From NCBI RefSeq assembly GCF_001571775.1, contig NZ_LRVM01000003.1, forward strand, positions 287,036 to 351,035: a stretch of DNA of 64,000 bases, written 5' to 3'. This stretch comes from Anaerotignum neopropionicum (GTDB taxonomy: Bacteria > Bacillota > Clostridia > Lachnospirales > Anaerotignaceae). How positions within the stretch are numbered: position 1 is the first letter of the stretch; each line of letters starts with the position of its first letter. Below the pieces are notes generated by a model. That model worked only from the letters and a program-made list of their open reading frames with translations. It was not told the DNA's origin and did no database searches. Shown here in pieces: positions 34,226 to 42,094 of the stretch. The position numbers and the translations under genes were made by a program.

Positions 34226-34864
34226 TTATTTTAATCCGTATTCCAAAGCCAGTTTTGTAATTCCATGAAAATCACCAGCTTCAATGAGCCTCTGATTCAC
34301 TAAATTTCCACCAATGCCAACGCCAACACAGCCAGCATTCAAAAAGGCCTGATAATTCGTTGCATCAATTCCTCCTACAGCGGCTACAGGAATGCCATCC
34401 AAAGGCCCTAAAACCGCTTTTACATAGCCAAGACCTAAGCTTGCCGCCGGGAACAGCTTCACAATATCTGCGCCCCAACAATACGCCTGGTAAACCTCCG
34501 ACGGAGTTACTGCTCCGGGAATGGAAACCAGACCCAATCTCTTTGTTTCTTTAATCACTGCTTCGTCTATATTGGGAGAAATAATATAAGTCGCTCCTGC
34601 TTCCTTTGCCAAAGCAACTGCCTCAGGCGTCAATACCGTTCCTGCCCCCAAGGTAATTTCATCACCAAAATGCTCCTTGATTTTTCTAATAGAATGCACT
34701 GTTTCCGCTGACTTTCCAGCGCTTGACATAGAAAATGTTACTTCGATACAAGTAACGCCGCCATCCTTTAATGCTTGAACCGTTGGAAGGATATTCTTTT
34801 CTGAAATCCCTCGCACAATGGCAATTACCTTCCCCGCAATTATTTTTTCCATGGTTTTTGTCAA
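34226..34864 (-). CDS. dgoA: Second KDPG-fold aldolase, likely 2-keto-3-deoxy-6-phosphogalactonate aldolase
   Basis: A 212-residue class I aldolase related to the neighbouring Eda but distinct: IAIVRGISEKN, CIEVTFSM, LGAGTVLTPE and the lysine motif VKLFPAASLG. Its start overlaps the stop of the keto-deoxygalactonate kinase by 4 bases (ATGA), so the two are coupled. On that ground it is assigned to KDPGal cleavage (to pyruvate and glyceraldehyde-3-phosphate). Substrate preference between KDPG and KDPGal is not decidable by eye. Confidence 0.8.
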   Translation of the reverse strand: MTKTMEKIIAGKVIAIVRGISEKNILPTVQALKDGGVTCIEVTFSMSSAGKSAETVHSIRKIKEHFGDEITLGAGTVLTPEAVALAKEAGATYIISPNIDEAVIKETKRLGLVSIPGAVTPSEVYQAYCWGADIVKLFPAASLGLGYVKAVLGPLDGIPVAAVGGIDATNYQAFLNAGCVGVGIGGNLVNQRLIEAGDFHGITKLALEYGLK

Positions 34865-35871
34865 AGAACGCCATCTCCTTTTTTCATTTCTTCCAAAAGC
34901 TTATAATACCCCTGTAAACCAAAGTTTTCGCCCTCAGCCACAGGCTCTACAATCCATTTCATATTAGGCAAATAATGACTGCCTAAAATTTTATATGCCT
35001 CAATATAGTGCTTTCCGCCAATAATCACCGCTTTTTTTGCATCTGCCCAATCATATTCTATTTTTTTTTGCAGCATTTCTATGACACTACCCACAATCAA
35101 ACCCATTAACAAAGCGTTTCGTGTTTTGTCTTCACAAACACCAAACACCTTCGTTCCATGAACAATATACAATGCTCGGGCCAAGCCATAGGTGGTTAGC
35201 AAATGATATCCTTCCAAAACAGAAGGAGCCGCCAAAGGGATATCTTCTTTTACCAATTCCCCGGCAAAAATTGTTTCTTTTTGAATGGCATGATATAGCT
35301 CGCCGGTAAAATTAGAAACAATATCGGAAATCATACCACTCTTGATATAAAGCATATGTGTATGGGAACCGGGGGAAATCATCACAGCTGTTTCATTTTC
35401 TGAAAGCACGCCCTTTGACAACATCCCAACCACTTCCATTTCCTCGCCACGCACGTTATTCATTTTTCCCATATTCTCCATTGTAACTGTTTCATCTGGC
35501 TGCCCTGTTTTCACCCCACGGATTAACACCAATTCCCTTTGAAAATACTTCTGTTCAAAATGCAAGTATCTCTCTGCCCAAAGTTTTTGATAACCCACCG
35601 GCGTACTAATATGCGGCACTTCAATGATACCAAAGGGGTTTGTTACCATTCCTGATAAGCAAATTTGCGTTACCCAACTATCCAAAACCCCATTATGCTT
35701 TAATATATCATCGTAACCTTTTTTCAGCCCTTGCAATAAAATCTCGTTGCTTCCCGAAATGGCAGAATCCTTTGTACCTACGGGAAGTATTAAGGTATCT
35801 ATACAGCTGCCTTCTCTCACTAAAAACACCTTTGTGTTCGTCGTTCCCGAATCCATATAAATGTGATACAT
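34861..35871 (-). CDS. dgoK: 2-keto-3-deoxygalactonokinase
   Basis: A 336-residue kinase of the DgoK family. The phosphate loop MDSGTTNTKVFL is at the N-terminus; further blocks are SGMVTNPFGIIEVPH, RGVKTG, MISPGSHTHMLYI, VSNFTGELYHAI and VIIGGKHYIEAY. It makes KDPGal from 2-keto-3-deoxygalactonate. It lies 5 bases after tctA and overlaps the aldolase gene, so all three are on one transcript. Confidence 0.88.
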   Translation of the reverse strand: MYHIYMDSGTTNTKVFLVREGSCIDTLILPVGTKDSAISGSNEILLQGLKKGYDDILKHNGVLDSWVTQICLSGMVTNPFGIIEVPHISTPVGYQKLWAERYLHFEQKYFQRELVLIRGVKTGQPDETVTMENMGKMNNVRGEEMEVVGMLSKGVLSENETAVMISPGSHTHMLYIKSGMISDIVSNFTGELYHAIQKETIFAGELVKEDIPLAAPSVLEGYHLLTTYGLARALYIVHGTKVFGVCEDKTRNALLMGLIVGSVIEMLQKKIEYDWADAKKAVIIGGKHYIEAYKILGSHYLPNMKWIVEPVAEGENFGLQGYYKLLEEMKKGDGVL

Positions 35872-35876
35872 AAAAA

Positions 35877-37355
35877 TTACCCCTTTTGTTTATTGAAAGA
35901 CAGGAAAAAACCTTTGATATGCTTCCCAAATAGTGTAATAAAAATCAAAATTAAGAAAAACCAACAAATGGGCGTATTAAAAAATACGTTCACGCTGCCG
36001 CCGGATTTTAAAAGGGCTGTTCTAAAGTTTTTCTCTGCCATAGGCCCTAAAATCAAGCCTAAAATGGCTGGACTTGTAGGAACTTTTATTTTGCTTAATA
36101 AATAGCCAACAATACCGGAAACCAACATTACACCAACGTCAAACAAATTGTTTCTCATTGCAAAGCTTCCGATAACACAAAGCACAAAAATAATAGGTGT
36201 CAACACGGTTTTGGGTACACTTAAAACCTTTGTAAATAATCGAATACAGCTAAGGCCCATCAACAGCATAAAGGTGTTTGCAATAAACATTCCAAAAAAG
36301 ATAGTGTATACCAAAACCTTATTGTTTTGAAAGAGCATAGGGCCTGGCGTTAACCCTTGGATGGTTAAAGCCCCAATCATAATCGCCGCAACTGCGTCTC
36401 CAGGAACGCCTAATGTCAGCATAGGAATCATGGCACCACCCGTTACCCCGTTGTTACCGCCTTCCGAAGCCGCTACCGCCTCAGGAGAACCCTTTCCAAA
36501 CTCCTCCGGTGTTTTGGATAAGCTTCTTGCCGTGTTATATCCTACAAAGGAACCAATATCTGCTCCAGCGCCGGGAATAATTCCAATAAAAGTCCCAATT
36601 AAGCCGGTAATCGGCGCCGTCCTTAAAATTACCTTCCAATCTTCTTTATGCGGCAAAATTTTCGTTACTTTACAGTTAACCTCATCCTTATCATAAATGG
36701 TTTCAATGGATTCAAACCCTTGACTCATAGCAAACAAGCCAATCATTACGGGAATATAAGGCACACCGGATAATAAATTAACATTATGAGAAAAACGAAT
36801 ATAGCTTGTTACACTATCAATGCCGATTGTTGCAACTAAAATACCTAATAACCCGCAAATCAAGCCTTTTTCCATGTCCTTGCCAGAGATGTTGGCGATG
36901 ATGCAAAGGCCAAAAAATGCAAGCAAAAAAAATTCAGCGGAACTAAATTTCAAAGCCAATTTTGCCAGCTGCGGACTGATTAACCATAAACAAAGTACAC
37001 TGACCAAGCCGCCAATATAGCTGGATATAGTTGAAATCCCCAAAGCTCTCCCTGCTTCTCCTCTTTTTGAAAACTCATAACCATCAATGGCTGTTGCAGC
37101 CGATGCAGGTGTTCCCGGTGTATGCAATAAAATTGCAGAAATAGAACCGCCATAAATTGCCCCCACATAAATCCCCAACAACATCAAAATACCTGATTCG
37201 GCATCCATACCGAAGGTGAGTGGTAAAAGCAAGGCTACCCCCATGGTTGCTGTCAAACCGGGTAAGGCACCAATACAAATGCCCGCCGCTACACCAAGTG
37301 CCATATATAGCAGCACCATGGGTTCCAGTGCCGATTGTAAAACCTGTATGAGCAT
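35877..37355 (-). CDS. tctA: Tripartite tricarboxylate transporter large membrane subunit (TctA)
   Basis: A 492-residue protein with about twelve membrane segments. It has the TctA signatures CIGALPGLTATMGVALLLPLT-type loop, GGSISAILLHTPGTPASAAT, and GIIPGAGADIGSFVGYN with TLGVPGDAVAAIM. The subunit forms the ion-driven translocation path. The start at 37355 follows AGAAAGGGTGAAC. Position inside an operon for keto-deoxy sugar acids suggests the cargo is a sugar acid, not citrate. Confidence 0.93.
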   Translation of the reverse strand: MLIQVLQSALEPMVLLYMALGVAAGICIGALPGLTATMGVALLLPLTFGMDAESGILMLLGIYVGAIYGGSISAILLHTPGTPASAATAIDGYEFSKRGEAGRALGISTISSYIGGLVSVLCLWLISPQLAKLALKFSSAEFFLLAFFGLCIIANISGKDMEKGLICGLLGILVATIGIDSVTSYIRFSHNVNLLSGVPYIPVMIGLFAMSQGFESIETIYDKDEVNCKVTKILPHKEDWKVILRTAPITGLIGTFIGIIPGAGADIGSFVGYNTARSLSKTPEEFGKGSPEAVAASEGGNNGVTGGAMIPMLTLGVPGDAVAAIMIGALTIQGLTPGPMLFQNNKVLVYTIFFGMFIANTFMLLMGLSCIRLFTKVLSVPKTVLTPIIFVLCVIGSFAMRNNLFDVGVMLVSGIVGYLLSKIKVPTSPAILGLILGPMAEKNFRTALLKSGGSVNVFFNTPICWFFLILIFITLFGKHIKGFFLSFNKQKG

Positions 37356-37383
37356 AATGTTCACCCTTTCTCTCTTTTATCAA

Positions 37384-37848
37384 TTAAAAATAAAACAAGC
37401 CAAAGTTAACCGGCACATTTAATAGGAATCGGAAAACGCAGTAAATAAAAAGCGTTGTCACTACAGAAATCAACATGCTTTCCCAAATTTTCCCCCTAGA
37501 AAACCATTGTATAAATGCAAATAACATAACTACAGTAGAAATGATAAATCCTAATATATTTAACAATGCAACATAAGCCACAAGTCCTATCATGGTAATC
37601 AAAACTCGTTTGCTGCCATTCATTCTCTCAGACACTTTTTCTGCGACTTCTTTTGGCATTCGAATTGACTTAATCAGTAAAACCATAGAAACAACTACCA
37701 AACACCCTGCAATAATTCCCGGCCACATCCCCGGGCCCGGTACACCGGTGCCATATACTGCCGCTTTCGGATATCCCATTGTAACAATTATTATATATAA
37801 GCCCAGCACAATACATATCAAAGAAAAAACTATATTGCCTTTTTTCAT
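37384..37848 (-). CDS. tctB: Tripartite tricarboxylate transporter small membrane subunit (TctB)
   Basis: A 154-residue protein with four hydrophobic segments and the TctB-like PGPGMWPGIIAGCLVV loop. The start at MKKGNIVF is supported by AGAAAGGA upstream and gives the usual family length; the open frame runs 28 codons further without a site. It lies between tctC (behind a hairpin terminator) and tctA. Confidence 0.85.
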   Translation of the reverse strand: MKKGNIVFSLICIVLGLYIIIVTMGYPKAAVYGTGVPGPGMWPGIIAGCLVVVSMVLLIKSIRMPKEVAEKVSERMNGSKRVLITMIGLVAYVALLNILGFIISTVVMLFAFIQWFSRGKIWESMLISVVTTLFIYCVFRFLLNVPVNFGLFYF

Positions 37849-37913
37849 AAATCTACGTCCTTTCTTAATTATCGGAAACCCCAAAACAGTGAACATTTCT
37901 CGGAATTTCTTTG

Positions 37914-37937
37914 AAAAAAGGGAGGTTTTCACCTCCC
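37914..37937 (-). terminator. Attenuating terminator between tctC and tctB
   Basis: Minus strand GGGAGGT, tetraloop GAAA, ACCTCCC, TTTTTTC. It is a complete intrinsic terminator inside the operon, so most transcripts should end after tctC. Confidence 0.85.
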
Positions 37938-37979
37938 CATTTTTAATCTTTCGTAAAATTTAAAGTTCTTTCAGAAAAA

Positions 37980-38993
37980 TTATTGTACCTTCAGTCCAAG
38001 ATCTTCAATCAAAGCTGTATATGTTTCCAAATCCTTCGCCATACGAGCTTCGTAAGAGGGACCATCCATGATTTCAATTACGTTGTTGGAGTTATTCATA
38101 AATGTAACAAAATCTTCGGATTGTGCTGCTTCAGAAAAAATTCTGTATAATTCGTCAACAACTTCTTGAGGTGTTGCGGCAGGAACAGCCAAGCCTCTCC
38201 ATGTACCAAGCACTACATCATAACCTGATTCTTTTGCTGTGGGTACATCAGGAATTGCTTCTAATCTATTGTCGCTCAGAACTGCCAATACTTTCAAATC
38301 TCCGCTTGCAACATAGTTTGCAACTTCTGCATAAGAAACTGCTACGCCGTCAATATGTCCACCCAACAAGTCCGTAATTGCACCTGCAGCACCGTCGTAA
38401 CCAACGTGTGTAAACTGTGTGTCAGCTGCCTTTGCCAAGCCGGCTGCAGCCAAGTGCCAAATTGCACCATTACCGGAGTTACCCATTTGAAATCCATTTG
38501 ATTTACTGTATTCAAGCACATCTTCTAATGTATTAAATCTTGTATCGTCTGCCTTTACTGTAATTGCAGATGCAGCAGAATTTACCATCATAATCGGTTT
38601 AAACTGAGAATAGGTTAAACCTGCATTTGTGCCCATGGCTTCCAAAGTTGTCAATTCAACAGTTGTCATGGTGATCGTCTTGCCATCCGCAGCTGCATTT
38701 GCACCTGCAAGCATGCCCGTTGCACCACCTGCGCCGGAACGGTTTTCAACTGTAATGTTTTTAAAGGAGCCTTTTGCAGCATCAGCCAAAGCTCTCATAA
38801 CTGTGTCTGTACCGCCACCTGCATCATAAGGTACAATTGCCGTTACAGATTCCTTAGAGAAATCAACAGCAGCCGGCTCTTGAGAACCAGCATCGGCATT
38901 TGCGTCACTAGCCTTGGTTCCACAAGCTGCCAAGCTTGCCACCAATGTCATGGATAAAGCAATACCGATTGTTCTTTTCAAAAATTTTTTCAT
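37980..38993 (-). CDS. tctC: Tripartite tricarboxylate transporter solute-binding lipoprotein (TctC)
   Basis: A 337-residue protein. The N-terminus MKKFLKRTIGIALSMTLVA ends in a lipobox (SLAAC), so it is a lipoprotein anchored outside the membrane. The mature part has the TctC/Bug fold: VPYDAGGGTDTVMRALA, NRSGAGGATGM, GNSGNGAIWHLA, HVGYDGAAGAITDLLGGHID. It captures a carboxylate ligand for TctAB. CAGGAGGAGAG precedes the chosen ATG. It is framed by a strong hairpin upstream and a terminator downstream. Confidence 0.93.
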   Translation of the reverse strand: MKKFLKRTIGIALSMTLVASLAACGTKASDANADAGSQEPAAVDFSKESVTAIVPYDAGGGTDTVMRALADAAKGSFKNITVENRSGAGGATGMLAGANAAADGKTITMTTVELTTLEAMGTNAGLTYSQFKPIMMVNSAASAITVKADDTRFNTLEDVLEYSKSNGFQMGNSGNGAIWHLAAAGLAKAADTQFTHVGYDGAAGAITDLLGGHIDGVAVSYAEVANYVASGDLKVLAVLSDNRLEAIPDVPTAKESGYDVVLGTWRGLAVPAATPQEVVDELYRIFSEAAQSEDFVTFMNNSNNVIEIMDGPSYEARMAKDLETYTALIEDLGLKVQ

Positions 38994-39030
38994 ACTTACT
39001 CTCCTCCTGTTTTCATTTTTCATTCTATAT

Positions 39031-39070
39031 AATTACGCACAAACACAAAGTCTTTGGTTTGTGCGGAATT
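39031..39070 (-). promoter_or_regulatory. Long hairpin in the kduD-tctC gap
   Basis: AATTACGCACAAAC pairs with GTTTGTGCGGAATT (13 of 14), with an inner CAAAG-T-CTTTG stem. No T run follows, so it is more likely an mRNA stabiliser or processing structure for tctC than a terminator. Confidence 0.55.
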
Positions 39071-39113
39071 ATCTCTTTTAACCCAAACTTTATCCTCTCT
39101 CCTAGAGAAGAAA

Positions 39114-39872
39114 TTATCTTGCCAGCCAGCCCCCGTCTACAGCTAAAGTAAAGCCATGAATATAGTTTGCGGCGCTGGAGCAAAGAAAAGCAACTGCTCC
39201 GCTTATATCGCTGGGCTCTCCCCACCGTCCGGCAGGAATCCTACCCAAAATTTCGTGAGACCGTGCAGCATCCTCACGCAAGGCTCTGGTATTCTCCGTT
39301 GCAATATAACCAGGTGCCACTGCGTTTACATTGATATTGTATTTCGCCCACTCATTTGCCAAAAGCCTGGTAAGCCCCATAACGCCACTCTTGCTTGTGG
39401 TATAAGATGGAACGCGAATGCCCCCTTGATAAGAAAGCATGGAAGCAATATTGACAATCTTTCCTCCCCCGCCTTGTTTTATAAATTGACCGGCAACTGC
39501 TTGGGAAAGGAAAAATACCGTCTTGGCATTGATATTCATTACGTCATCCCAATCTTTTTCCGAAAAGGCCAAAGCATCCTCTCTACGGATAATTCCTGCA
39601 TTATTTATTAACATATCAACCTGGGAAAACTGATCCAAAGTCTTTTGTAAAATTTCTTGAAACAAAGCTTGACTAGGCTTTGTCAAATCTGCTTGTATGG
39701 GTAAAAAACCAACACCAAACCCTTCGATTTCTTCTCTTATTTCTTCCAAAGAGCTACTCCCAACCCCCACAATATTTGCGCCGGATTTGGCAAGCTCTAT
39801 GGCAATTGCCTTGCCAATGCCTGTTCGGGCACCTGTGACGATTGCAACCTTTCCTTGTAACGCAAAATTCAT
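39114..39872 (-). CDS. kduD: KduD-like SDR (2-deoxy-D-gluconate 3-dehydrogenase/DKII reductase)
   Basis: A 252-residue SDR. It has TGARTGIGKAIA, NNAGIIRREDAL, SMLSYQGGIRVPSYTTSKSGVMGL (catalytic Ser, Tyr, Lys) and the C-terminal DGGWLAR. The blocks NAGIIRR and QGGIRVPSYTASK are characteristic of KduD, which reduces 2,5-diketo-3-deoxygluconate to KDG in pectin and uronate catabolism. This feeds the KdgK-Eda branch downstream. Confidence 0.88.
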   Translation of the reverse strand: MNFALQGKVAIVTGARTGIGKAIAIELAKSGANIVGVGSSSLEEIREEIEGFGVGFLPIQADLTKPSQALFQEILQKTLDQFSQVDMLINNAGIIRREDALAFSEKDWDDVMNINAKTVFFLSQAVAGQFIKQGGGGKIVNIASMLSYQGGIRVPSYTTSKSGVMGLTRLLANEWAKYNINVNAVAPGYIATENTRALREDAARSHEILGRIPAGRWGEPSDISGAVAFLCSSAANYIHGFTLAVDGGWLAR

Positions 39873-39903
39873 GCTTACAACCCCTTTTTCTACCTTAAAA
39901 ATA

Positions 39904-40668
39904 CTATTCCTTTCTTCCCATCAAACGCATCAATTCTTTCTTGCCCTCCAAAAGCAGTCCCTTAATGCGGGTTAAGTTATCTTCCGTCATATTTCCCGCC
40001 GAAGCAGAAACACTTAAGGCATAACGAACGCCACCGTTAAAATCAGGTATGTTTGTAGCAATACAAAAAATTCCTACTTCTCTTTCTTCTCTATCATAGG
40101 CAAATCCCGTTTCTCTTGCCTCATGCAGCTCTCTTTTTAAAATATTTACGTCCTGAATCGTTTTGTCTGTATAGACAACCTTCTCCCGCTCTTCCCAAAT
40201 GCGATTCACATCTTCATCCGGCAGTTGGGAAAGCATTGCCTTTCCTAACCCTGTATTTGGTATTGGTAATTCCATTCCAACAAAGGATCCAATGGCAAAT
40301 ATCCCAGAGCTTGGTGTAATTTTATCAATGTAACGAATATTGTTTCCCACACGCTCGGCAAAGTGTACCGTATCTCCGATTCTTTCCGCCAATTCCTTTA
40401 AATATGGATGCACCAACTGTACCATTGCATTTTTCTTATACACGGCGTTACCCAATGCCGTCCATTTATAGGTCAACATATATTTATCCGTTTCATGATT
40501 TTGTATTACATACCCCAGCTCAAGCAGCGAAGATAGTATACGGTGTATTGTAGTGGTATTTAAACCGGTAATTGTTTTTAACTCTCGTACCCCTACCGTT
40601 TCTTTTTGTGCCATCGCCTCCACCACAATAAATAAACGCTCTACAGACTGCATCGTTTCTCCAGCCAT
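39904..40668 (-). CDS. kdgR: IclR-family regulator (KdgR-like)
   Basis: A 254-residue IclR protein. Winged helix at residues 5-65 (QSVERLFIVVEAMAQKETVG, TGLNTTTIHRILSSLLELGY), then an effector domain (VHFAERVGNNIRYIDKI, RETGFAYDREEREVGIFCIA). It is the first gene of the nine-gene sugar acid operon, so it most likely represses it and is relieved by KDG or a related acid, as KdgR does. The ATG at 40668 follows TTGGAGGGAAATTG. Confidence 0.88.
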   Translation of the reverse strand: MAGETMQSVERLFIVVEAMAQKETVGVRELKTITGLNTTTIHRILSSLLELGYVIQNHETDKYMLTYKWTALGNAVYKKNAMVQLVHPYLKELAERIGDTVHFAERVGNNIRYIDKITPSSGIFAIGSFVGMELPIPNTGLGKAMLSQLPDEDVNRIWEEREKVVYTDKTIQDVNILKRELHEARETGFAYDREEREVGIFCIATNIPDFNGGVRYALSVSASAGNMTEDNLTRIKGLLLEGKKELMRLMGRKE

Positions 40669-40682
40669 CAATTTCCCTCCAA

Positions 40683-40729
40683 AAATAATTATGTTTTTTT
40701 ATTTAAACAACACAATTATTTTAAATCAA
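40683..40729 (-). promoter_or_regulatory. Putative promoter and operator of the sugar acid operon
   Basis: Minus strand TTGATT (40729-40724), 17 bases, TTAAAT (40706-40701). An 11-bp inverted repeat, AAATAATTATG (40683-40693) and CACAATTATTT (40711-40721), with one mismatch overlaps it and could be the IclR site. AT-rich context makes both tentative. Confidence 0.4.
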
Positions 40730-40739
40730 TTATTATTCC

Positions 40740-41488
40740 TATGTCCATACTTCCAAATTTTATTTTTTTACAAATCCTTCTAAATCATGGTATTTCTTTT
40801 CGTTTCTTTTACAAAATATATGTTTTCTCTTACAACCTATCCTTTACCGAAATGCATCCCATTTCTTGCGAAACATGCTTGTGTAATACAAATAGAATTA
40901 TAAAAATTTATAAAAACACTTTCCATTCCTCTAGAAGGAACAACGTTCCGTTTAAGTTATTTTTATGGTATCACACTAAAATTCTAAAGTCAAGTTTTAC
41001 CAAAAAACATTCCAATTATTGGTTAATTTGCTATATTTTTTTAGTAATATTTTAGTTGTATTGCCTAATAAAAAAAAATTTAGTTGTTAAATTAGTTGAT
41101 AATCGAGCAACTTTTTTGATGATTATATCAGTTAATTTGACAACACTATTTTGTTTTCTTTAAAAATCATAAATAGACCTTTTTTAAGGAAACCCTTAGC
41201 AATAGCGCCAAGCTTTTTAATCTAAAATCGTTTAAGTCAATACTTTGCAGCCTTCTTTATATCCTTTAAATATTTATTTCTATAAAATCTTTTTATTATA
41301 AATTGAAAATTTTGTTTGATTAAAAGCCAATCCTCGTTTATATTGTAGGACATAAAAAAATCATCTGGAGCCCACAGCGATAAGCGAGGTGGCACTGTAT
41401 TAAACAAAAGAAGGCTGGGAATGCTTTAAACGGAAAATTAACCTTTTAAATCGAGTAAGACACGGAGATTTTATTAAGTGATGAATTG
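40740..41488. other. Long AT-rich non-coding region
   Basis: No credible gene. A short stretch near 41381-41396 (AGCGAGGTGGCACTG) recalls the T-box core but lacks the rest of such a leader. Confidence 0.5.
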
Positions 41489-41828
41489 TCAAGTCAAGTG
41501 CGCCATTTCGTGTAGAAAAACCTGAATTGCTGATTTCCAGCCAAGGCACTTACGAGGTTTGGCGTTAATAAGAAACAACTTGTGGGTTAAATCCTCTTGG
41601 TTCACCAAAGCCAGATTGGTTTTTTTGGATAAAATTCTCGCAGCAGACCATTAGAATTTTCATTGCTACTACGTTGCCATAAAGAATAAGCATTGGCAAA
41701 ATAAAGGGTTAAACCGAGTCGTTCCTCAGTATTTGTGCAACAGGCAAACTCTTTGCCACGGTCTGTTGTGCCAGTCTTGAGGCACTCTTGGGCAATGTAT
41801 TATAGCGTGTGGCAATTGCAGTTTGCAT
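41489..41828 (-). mobile_element. IS30-family transposase C-terminal remnant
   Basis: The minus strand reads MQTAIATRYNTLPKSA, then in a second frame LKTGTTDRGKEFACC, YFANAYSLWQRSSNENSNGL, LREFYPKK and INAKPRKCLGWKSAIQVF before a TGA. DRGKEF, the WQR-SNEN-NGLLR block and RPRKCLGW are the signature of the IS30 catalytic core. The N-terminal two thirds are missing and the frame is broken once, so it is dead. Confidence 0.85.
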
Positions 41829-41841
41829 GGATGTAGCTGTT

Positions 41842-42004
41842 CTGTTGGGCATTTTCAACGCAGTATACATGGATTATTACAACAATCGGCGCAGCAAGGC
41901 AAAGCGAAAGGGCTTGCCGCCTGCACTCCACAGACAACAAGCCCTTTCGGCTGCTTAAACAATATTTTTCTTAAAGATTTGTCTAACTTTTTGGGGGCAC
42001 TTCA
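41842..42004 (+). mobile_element. IS3-family transposase 3' end and right terminal repeat
   Basis: The + strand reads FNAVYMDYYNNRRSKAKRKG, LPPALHRQQALSAA, stop at 41958. YIDYYNNKR-K-KLKGLSP is the standard C-terminus of IS3 OrfB. The right inverted repeat, TTTGTCTAACTTTTTGGGGG then CACTTCA, ends at 42004. The rest of the element is gone, replaced at its left by the IS30 remnant in the opposite orientation. Confidence 0.82.
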
Positions 42005-42094
42005 ACAAAATGCATCCCTTTTAATTTCTCTGTATTTTTAACCGGCTATGTTTTTGCACCGCTGGTGATAAGAACAAATTGGAGAACCCCTTTT

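Noticed and set aside
41381..41396. T-box-like core AGCGAGGTGGCACTG
   Set aside because: No specifier stem, no antiterminator/terminator pair and no downstream aminoacyl-tRNA or amino acid gene.
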